Of a stretch of 64,000 nucleotides of DNA, positions 56,061-64,000 are shown in pieces. Each line of letters starts with the position of its first letter. Within the stretch, counting starts at the first letter, position 1. Location of the stretch: assembly GCA_964036045.1 (NCBI GenBank), contig CAXIWF010000975.1:1-64000 (forward strand), given 5' to 3'. Made by a program: the position numbers and the translations under genes. The notes beneath the pieces are model-generated. The model was not told where the DNA came from and made no database searches. It worked only from the letters and a program-made list of their open reading frames with translations. The stretch is from Eutreptiella sp. 'Long Island Sound 2002'. Lineage: Eukaryota > Euglenozoa > Euglenophyceae > Eutreptiales > Eutreptiaceae.

Positions 56061-59000
56061 CCAGAACTTTTGAGGTCTTAGGGGGGGGTATGCCGGAACT
56101 TGAGAGGACTTAGGGGGGGGTATGCCGGAACTTTTGGGGACTTAGGGGGGGGTATGCCGGAACTTTTGGGGGCTCATGGGGGGGTATGCCGGAACTTTTG
56201 GGGGCTCAGGGGGGGGTATGCCGGAACTTTTGAGGACTTAGGGGGGGGTATGCCGGAACTTTTGGGGGCTTAGGGGGGGGTATGCCAGAACTTTTGAGGA
56301 CTTAGGGGGGGGTATGCCGGAACTTTTGGGGGCTTAGGGGGGGGTATGCCGGAACTTTTGGGGGCTCAGGGGGGGGTATGCCGGAACTTTTGGGGGCTCA
56401 GGGGGGGGTATGCCGGAACTTTTGGGGGCTCAGGGGGGGGTATGCCAGAACTTTTGAGGACTTAGGGGGGGGTATGCCGGAACTTTTGGGGGCTCAGGGG
56501 GGGGTATGCCGGAACTTTTGGGGGCTTAGGGGGGGGTATGCCGGAACTTTTGGGGGCTCAGGGGGGGGTATGCCGGAACTTTTGGGGGCTCAAGGGGGGG
56601 TATGCCGGAACTTTTGGGGGCTCAGGGGGGGGTATGCCGGAACTTTTGAGGACTTAGGGGGGGGTATGCCGGAACTTGTGGGGGCTTGGGGGGGGGTATG
56701 CCGGAACTTTTGAGGACTTAGGGGGGGGTATGCCGGAACTTTTGGGGGCTCAGGGGGGGGTATGCCGGAACCTTTGGGGGCTCAGGGGGGGGTATGCCGG
56801 AACTTTTGTGGGCTCAGGGGGGGGTATGCCGGAACTTTTGGGGACTTAGGGGGGGGTATGCCGGAACTTTTCAGGACTTAGGGGGGGGTATGCCGGAACT
56901 TTTGGGGGCTCAGGGGGGGGTATGCCGGAACTTTTGGGGGCTCAGGGGGGGGTATGCCAGAACTTTTGAGGACTTAGGGGGGGGTATGCCGGAACTTTTG
57001 GGGACTTAGGGGGGGGTATGCCGGAACGTTTGAGGACTTAGGGGGGGGTATGCAGGAACGTTTGGGGACTTAGGGGGGGGTATGCCGGAACTTTTGAGGG
57101 CTCAGGGGGGGGTATGCCGGAACTTTTGGGGGCTCAGGGGGGGGTATGCCGTAACTTTTGAGGACTTAGGGGGGGGTATGCCGGAACTTTTCGGGGCTTA
57201 GGGGGGGGTATGCCGGAACTTTTGGGGACTTAGGGAGGGGTATGCTGGAACTTTTGGGGACTTAGGGGGGGGTATGCTGGAACTTTTGAGGACGTAGGGG
57301 GGGCCATGCCGGAACTTTTGGGGGCTCAGGGGGGGGTATGCCGGAACTTTTGGGGACTTAGGGGGGGGTATGCCGGAACTTTTGGGGGCTCAGGGGGGGG
57401 TATGCCAGAACGTTTGAGGACTTAGGGGGGGGTATGCCGGAACTTTTGAGGACTTAGGGGGGGGTATGCCGGAACTTTTGGGGGCTTAGGGGGGGGTATG
57501 CTGGAACTTTTGAGGACTTAGGGGGGGGTATGCTGGAACTTTTGGGGGCTCAGGGGGGGGTATGCCGGGACTTTTGGGGGCTTAGGGGGGGGTATGCCGG
57601 AACTTTTGGGGACTTAGGGGGGGGTATGCCGGAACTTGTGGGGGCTTATGGGGGGGGTATGCCGGAACTTTTGGGGACTTAGGGGGGGGTATGCCGGAAC
57701 TTTTGGGGGCTGAGGGGGGGGTATGCCGGAACTTTTGGGGACTTAGGGGGGGGTATGCCGGAACTTTTGGGGGCTCAGGGGGGGGTATGCCAGAACCTTT
57801 GAGGACTTAGGGGGGGGTATGCCGGAACTTTTGAGGACTTAGGGGGGGGTATGCCGGATCTTTTGGGGTCTCAGGGGGGGGTATGCCGGAACTTTTGAGG
57901 ACTTAGGGGGGGGTATGCCGGAACTTTTGGGGGCTCAGGGGGGGGTATGCCGGAACTTTTGGGGGCTTAGGGGGGGGTATGCCGGAACTTTTGGGAGCTC
58001 AGGGGGGGGTATGCCGGAACTTTTGGGGACTTAGGGGGGGGTATGCCGGAACTTTTGGGGGCTCAGGGGGGGGTATGCCGGAACTTTTGGGGGCTCAGGG
58101 GGGGGTATGCCGGAACTTTTGGGGGCTCAAGGGGGGGTATGCCGGAACTTTTGGGGGCTCAAGGGGGGGTATGCCGGAACTTTTGGGGGCTCAGGGAGGG
58201 GGTATGCCGGAACTTTTCGGGGCTCAGGGGGGGGTATGCCGGAATTTTTTGGGGCTCAGGGGGGGGTATGCCGGAACCTTTGGGGGCTCAGGGGGGTTTG
58301 CCGGAACTTTTGGGGGCATAGGGGGGGGTATGCCGGAACTTTTGGGGGCTCAGGGGGGGGTATGCCGGAACTTTTCAGGACTCAGTGGGGGGTATGCCGG
58401 AACTTTTGGGGACTTAGGGGGGGTATGCCGGAACTTTTGAGGACTTAGGGGGGGGTATGCCGGAAGGTTTGGGGGCTCAAGGGGGGGTATGCCGGAACTT
58501 TTGGGGACTTAGGGGGGGGTATGCCGGAACTTTTGGGGGCTCAGGGGGGGGTATGCCGGAACTTTTGGGGACTTAGGGGGGGGTATGCCGGAACTTGTGG
58601 GGGCTTAGGGGGGGGTATGCCGGAACTTTTGTGGGCTCAGGGGGGGGTATGCCGGAACTTTTGGGGACTTAGGGGGGGGTATGCCGGAACTTTTGGGGAC
58701 TTAGGGGGGGGTATGCCGGAACTTTTGAGGGCTCAGGGGGGGGTATGCCGGAACTTTTGGGGACTCAGGGGGGGGTATGCCGGAACATTTGGGGGCTCAG
58801 GGGGGGGGTATGCCGGAAATTTTGGGGGCTCAGGGGGGGGTATGCCGGAACTTTTGGGGGCTCAGGGGGGGGTATGCCGGAACTTGTGGGGGCTTAGGGG
58901 GGGGTATGCCGGAACTTTTGGGGGCTCAAGGGGGGGTATGCCGGAACTTTTGGGGACCTAGGGGGGGGTATGCCGGAACTTTTGGGGGCTCAGGGGGGGG

Positions 59001-61589
59001 TATGCCGGAACTTTTGTGGGCTCAGGGGGGGGTATGCCGGAACTTTTGGGGACTTAGGGGGGGGTATGCCGGAACTTTTGGGGGCTTAGGGGGGGGTATG
59101 CCGGAACCTTTGAGGGCTTAGGGGGGGGTATGCTGGAACTTTTGGGGGCTCAGGGGGGGGGTATGCCGGAACTTTTGAGGACTTAGGGGGGGGTATGCCA
59201 GAACTTTTGGGGGCTTAGGGGGGGGTATGCCGGAACTTTTGGGGGCTCAGGGGGGGGTATGCCGGAACTTTTGGGGGCTCAGGGGGGGGTATGCCGGGAC
59301 TTTTGGGGACTTAGGGGGGGGTATGCCGGAACGTTTGAGGACTTAGGGGGGGGTATGCCGGAACTTTGGAGGACTTAGGGGGGGGTATGCCGGAACTTTT
59401 GAGGACTTAGGGGGGGGGTATGCCGGAACTTTTTGGGGCTTAGGGGGGGGCATGCCGGAACTTTTGGAGGCTCAGGGGGGGGTATGCCGGAAATTTTTGT
59501 GGGCTGAGGGGGGGGTATGCCGGAACTTTTGAGGGCTTAGGGGGGGGTATGCCGGAACTTTTGGGGGCTCAGGGGGGGGTATGCCGGAACGTTTGAGGAC
59601 TTAGGGGGGGCTATGCCGGAACTTTTGGGGACTTAGGGGGGGGTATGCCGGAACTTTTGGGGGCTCAGGGGGGGGTATGCCGGAACTTTTGAGGACTTAG
59701 GGGGGGGTATGCCGGAACTTTTGGGGGCTTAGGGGGGGGTATGCCGGAACTTTTGTCGGCTCAGGGGGGGGTATGCCGGAACTTTTGGGGGCTTAGGGGG
59801 GGGTATGCCGGAACTTTTGAGGACTTAGGGGGGGGTAGGCCGGAACCTTTGGGGGCTTAGGGGGGGGTATGCTAGAACTTTTGAGGACTTAGGGGGGGGT
59901 ATGCCGGAACGTTTGGGGGCTCAGGGGGGGGTATGCCGGAACTTTTGGGGGCTCAGGGGGGGGTATGCCGGAACTTTTGGGGGCTCAGGGGGGGGTATGC
60001 CGGAACTTTTGGGGACTTAGGGGGGGGTATGCCGGAACTTGTGGGGGCTGAGGGGGGGTATGCCGGAACTTTTGGGGGCTCAGGGGGGGGTATGCCGGAA
60101 CTTTTGAGGACTTAGGGGGGGGTATGCCGGAACTTTTGTGGGCTCAGGGGGGGGTATGCCGGAACGTTTGGGAACTTAGGGGGGGGTATGCCGGAACTTT
60201 TGGGGGCTCAGGGGGGGGTATGCCGGAACTTTTGGGGGCTCAGGGGGGGGTATGCCGGAACTTTTGGGGGCTGAGGGGGGGGTATGCCGGAACTTTGGGG
60301 GACTTAGGGGGGGGTATGCCGGAACTTGTGGGGGCTCAGGGGGGGTATGCCGGAACTTTTGGGGGCTCAGGGGGGGGTATGCCGGAACTTTTGAGGACTT
60401 AGGGGGGGGTGTGCCGGAACTTTTGGGGGCTCAGGTGGGGGTATGCCGCAACTTTTGGGAACTTAGGGGGGGGTATGCCGGAACTTGTGGGGGCTTAGGG
60501 GGGGGTATGCTGGAATTTTTGGGGGCTCAGGAGGGGGTATGCCGGAACTTTTGGGGGCTTAGGGGGGGGTATGCCGGAACTTTTGGGGGCTCAGGGGGGG
60601 GTATGCCAGAACTTTTGGGGGCTCAGGGGGGGGTATGCCGGAACTTTTGGGGGCTCAGGGGGGGGGTATGCCGGAACTTTTAAGGACTTAGGGGGGGATA
60701 TGCCGGAACTTTTGGGGGCTCAGGGGGGGGTATGCCGGAACTTTTGGGGGCTTAGGGGGGGGTATGCCGGAACTTTTGGGGGCTTAGGGGGGGGTATGCC
60801 GCAACTTTTGGGGACTTAGGGGGGGGTATGCCGGAACTTTTGGGGGCTCAGGGGGGGGTATGCCGGAACTTTTGGGGGCTCAGGGGGGGGGTATGCCGGA
60901 ACTTTTGGGGGCTCAGGGGGGGTATGCCGGAACTTTTGGGGGCTCAGGGGGGGGTATGCCGGAACTTTTGGGGGCTTAGGGGGGGGTATGCCAGAACTTT
61001 TGGGGGCTCAGGGGGGGGTATGCCGGAACCTTTGGGGGCTCAGGGGGGGGTATGCCGGAACTTGTGGGGGCTTAGGGGGGGGTATGCCGGAACTTTTGGG
61101 GGCTCAGGGGGGGGTATGCCGGAACTTTTGGGGGCTTAGGGGGGGGTATGCCGGAACTTTTGGGGGCTCAGGGGGGGGTATGCCGGAACTTGTGGGGGCT
61201 TAGGGGGGGTATGCCGGAACGTTTGGGGGCTTAGGGGGGGGTATGCCGGAACCTTTGGGGGCTCAGGGGGGGGTATGCCGGAACTTTTGAGGACTTAGGG
61301 GGGGGTATGCCGGAACTTTTGGGGACTTAGGGGGGGGGTATGCCAGAACTTTTGGGGGCTCAGGGGGGGGGTATGCCGGAACTTTTGGGGGCTCAGGGGG
61401 GAGTATGCCGGAACTTTTGGGGGCTTAGGGGGGGGTATGCCGGAACTTTTGGGGACTTAGGGGGGGGTATGCCGGAATTTTGGGGGCTCAAGGGGGGGTA
61501 TGCCGGAACTTTTGGGGGCTTAGGGGGGGGTATGCCGGAACGTGTGGGGGCTCAGGGGGGGGTATGCCGGAACTTTTGAGGACTTAGGG

Positions 61590-63232
61590 GGGGGGTATGC
61601 GGGAACTTTTGGGGGCTCAGGGGGGGGTATGCCGGAACTTTTGAGGACTTAGGGGGGGGTATGCCGGAACTTTTGAGGACTCAGGCGGGGGTATGCCGGA
61701 ACTTTTGGGGGCTTTGGGGGGGGTTTTGCCGGAACTTTTGGGGGCTTAGGGGGGGGTATGCCCGAACTTTTGGGGGCTCAGGGGGGGGTATGCCGGAACA
61801 TTTTTGGGGGCTCAGGGGGGGGTATGCCGGAACTTTTGGGGGCTTAGGGGGGGGTATGCCGGAACTTTTGGGGGCTCAGGGGGGGATATGCCGGAACTTT
61901 TGGGGGCTCAGGGGGGGGTATGCCGGAACTTTTGGGGGCTCAGGGGGGGGTATGCGGGAACTTTTGAGGACTTAGGGGGGGGTATGCCGGAACTTTTGGG
62001 GGCTAGGGGGGGGTATGCCGGAACTTTTGGGGGCTCAGGGGGGGGTATGCCGGAACTTTTGAGGACTTAGGGGGGGGTATGCGGGAACTTTTGGGGGCTC
62101 AGGGGGGGGTATGCCGGAACTTTTGAGGACTTAGGGGGGGGTATGCCGGAACTTTTGAGGACTCAGGCGGGGGTATGCCGGAACCTTTGGGGGCTTAGGG
62201 GGGGGTTTTGCCGGAACTTTTGAGGACTTAGGGGGGGGTATGCCCGAACTTTTGGGGGCTCAGGGGGGGGTATGCTGGAACTTTTGGGGGCTCAGGGGGG
62301 GGTATGCCGGAACTTTTGGGGGCTTAGGGGGGGGTATGCCGGATTTTTTGGGGGCTCAGGGGGGGATATGCCGGAACTTTTGGGGGCTCAGGGGGGGGTA
62401 TGCCGGAACGTTTGGGGGCTCAGGGGGGGTATGCCGGAACTTTTGGGGGCTTAGGGGGGGGTATGCCATAACCTGTGGGGGCTCAGGGGGGGGTATGCCG
62501 GAACTTTTGGGGGCTCAGTGGGGGGTATGCCGGAACCTTTTGGGGACTTAGGGGGGGGTATGCCGGAACTTTTGAGGACTTAGGGGGGGATATGCCGGAA
62601 CTTTTGGGGGCTCAAGGGGGGGTATGCCGGAACTTTTGGGGATTTAGGGGGGGGTATGCCGGAACTTTTGGGGGCTTAAGGGGGGGTATGCCGGAACTTT
62701 TGAGGACTTAGGGGGGGGGTATGCGGGAACTTTTGGGGGCTCAGGGGGGGGTATGCCGGAACTTTTGAGGACTTAGGGGGGGGTATGCCGGAACTTTTGA
62801 GGACTCAGGCGGGGGTATGCCGGAACTTTTGGGGGCTTAGGGGGGGGTTATGCCGGAACTTTTGGGGGCTTAGGGGGGGGTATGCCCGAACTTTTGGGGG
62901 CTCAGGGGGGGGTATGCCGGAACATTTTTGGGGGCTCAGGGGGGGGTATGCCGGAACCTTTGGGGGCTTAGGGGGGGGTATGCCGGAACTTTTGGGGGCT
63001 CAGGGGGGGATATGCCGGAACTTTTGGCGGCTCAGGGGGGGGTATGCCGGAACTTTTGGGGGCTCAGGGGGGGGTATGCGGGAACTTTTGAGGACTTAGG
63101 GGGGGGTATGCCGGAACTTTTGGGGGCTAGGGGGGGGTATGCCGGAACTTTTGGGGGCTCAGGGGGGGGTATGCCGGAACTTTTGAGGACTTAGGGGGGG
63201 GTATGCGGGAACTTTTGGGGGCTCAGGGGGGG
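61590..63232 (+). repeat. Satellite duplications next to element copy 2
   Basis: The marker GAGGACTCAGGCGGGGG occurs near 61676, 62157 and 62800. The group from about 61600 to 62100 recurs at about 62720-63230 with an offset of 1124 bp, including a unit with GGAACATTTTTGGGGG. The third copy runs up to the insertion point of the element at 63233. Confidence 0.75.
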
Positions 63233-64000
63233 TTGGGTTGGGTTGGGTTGGACTCTCCCGACTTAAAAAATGCGACGGACCCGTCTAGGTAGAAAATTTG
63301 GGTCCCCCGGGAGCGGCGCAGTCATCGGAGTAGTCACAGCACACTCCGCCTCCGAGGACCACTGCACCGCACTTGGAACTGCTTCTGGGGCCCAGCCCCT
63401 CGGCGGTCGCACGGGGCCCTGCCCCACTCGGCTTCTGGGGCCCAGCCCCACGGCGGTCGCACGGGGCCCTGCCCCACTCGGCTTCTGGGGCCCAGCCCCA
63501 CGGCGGTCGCACGGGGCCCTGCCCCACTCGGCTTCTGGGGCCCAGCCCCACGGCGGTCGCACGGGGCCCTGCCCCACTCGGCTTCTGGGGCCCAGCCCCA
63601 CGGCGGTCGCACGGGGCCTTGCCCCACTCGGCTTCTGGGGCCCAGCCCCACGGCGGTCGCACGGGGCCCTGCCCCACTCGGCTTCTGGGGCCCAGCACCT
63701 CGGCGGTCGCACGGGGCCCTGCCCCACTCGGCTTCTGGGGCCCAGCCCCACGGCGGTCGCACGGGGCCCTGCCCCACTCGGCTTCTGGGGCCCAGCCCCT
63801 CGGCGGTGGCACGGGGCCCTGCCCCACTCGGCTTCTGGGGCCCAGCCCCTCGGCGGTCGCACGGTGCCCTGCCCCACTCGGCTTCTGGGGCCCAGCCCCT
63901 CGGCGGTCGCACGGGGCCCTGCCCCACTCGGCTTCTGGGGCCCAGCCCCACGGCGGTCGCACGGGGCCCTGCCCCACTCGGCTTCTGGGGCCCAGCCCCT
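63233..64000 (-). mobile_element. Non-autonomous retroelement copy 2 (3' part, cut by window end)
   Basis: It begins after GGGGGCTCA plus seven G with the same (TTGGG)3TTGGA tail. The next ~150 bp (63233-63382) look identical to 19681-19830, including the nested stems. The 50-bp minisatellite starts at about 63382 and runs past the window. Unit order matches copy 1 for six units, then has three extra units, then matches again. The two copies are therefore close relatives that differ in minisatellite length. The 5' end and right target-site duplication are outside the window. Confidence 0.9.
63382..64000 (-). repeat. 50-bp minisatellite of element copy 2 (partial)
   Basis: About 12 complete units in the window. 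Plus-strand order by variant: CTC, CAC, CAC, CAC, CAC with CCTTGCC, CAC, then three extra units (one with CAGCACCTCGG, one CAC, one with GCGGTGGCAC), then CTC with GGTGCCC, CTC, CAC. Without the extra three units this is the order at the start of copy 1. Confidence 0.92.

Larger units (their letters stand above)
39458..63232 (+). repeat. 32-bp G-rich satellite array, block 3
   Basis: About 740 units in the same orientation as blocks 1 and 2. GGGGGCTTA and GGGGGCTCA unit types look more frequent than in the first 12 kb. Its order is broadly parallel to block 1: about 39830-40000 resembles 11590-11770, 41748 matches 12131, 43187 matches 14210, 54110 matches 18890, and 56378 matches 24363 of block 2. 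Two units share the same internal deletion of TATGCCGGA, at about 44743 and 48249. No gene, RNA or non-satellite insert is visible over these 23.8 kb. Confidence 0.96.

Noticed and set aside
1-63232. CRISPR-like regular repetition
   Set aside because: Units are directly adjacent with no unique spacers, and no cas genes are present.

Overview
The window is eukaryotic repeat DNA with no recognisable host gene, tRNA or rRNA. Three blocks of one G-rich ~32-bp satellite (1-19680, 23993-30595, 39458-63232; roughly 1,500 units in all) are interrupted by three retroelement insertions, all on the minus strand and all at the same point of the satellite unit. The coding part is GC-rich and carries a non-LTR retrotransposon. 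A GC-rich protist or alga is my best guess for the host, but the sequence does not settle it.

Layout. (1) 1-19680: satellite block 1. (2) 19681-23992: a 4.3-kb non-autonomous element whose body is ~77 copies of a 50-bp GC-rich minisatellite, capped by short 5' and 3' modules shared with the autonomous element. (3) 23993-30595: satellite block 2. (4) 30596-39457: an 8.86-kb apparently full-length autonomous LINE with a 5' UTR holding diverged direct repeats, ORF1 (basic, RS-rich), ORF2 (APE endonuclease, reverse transcriptase, RNase H, CCHC finger) and a short 3' UTR. (5) 39458-63232: satellite block 3. (6) 63233-64000: the 3' part of a second non-autonomous copy, cut by the window end.

How the parts work together. 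The autonomous LINE and the minisatellite-bodied element share their last ~117 bp, including a nested two-stem fold and a (TTGGG)3TTGGA tail, and their first ~180 bp. This suggests the LINE machinery mobilises both. Both complete elements have 16-bp target-site duplications, and both 3' junctions lie one G before TATGCC in the satellite unit. The window also holds an uninterrupted paralogue of the LINE target at 8720-8735. ORF1 and ORF2 lie in one frame, separated by a single UGA that is followed immediately by a 13-bp stem-loop. This looks like a recoding or reinitiation signal.

The satellite itself shows nested duplications (0.3 to 2.7 kb) and apparently a macro-repeat of about 16-23 kb of satellite. 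Both complete insertions are missing from the corresponding positions of the other macro-copy, so they look younger than it. The most notable content is a minisatellite-specific LINE, its non-autonomous partner, and their shared RNA signals.
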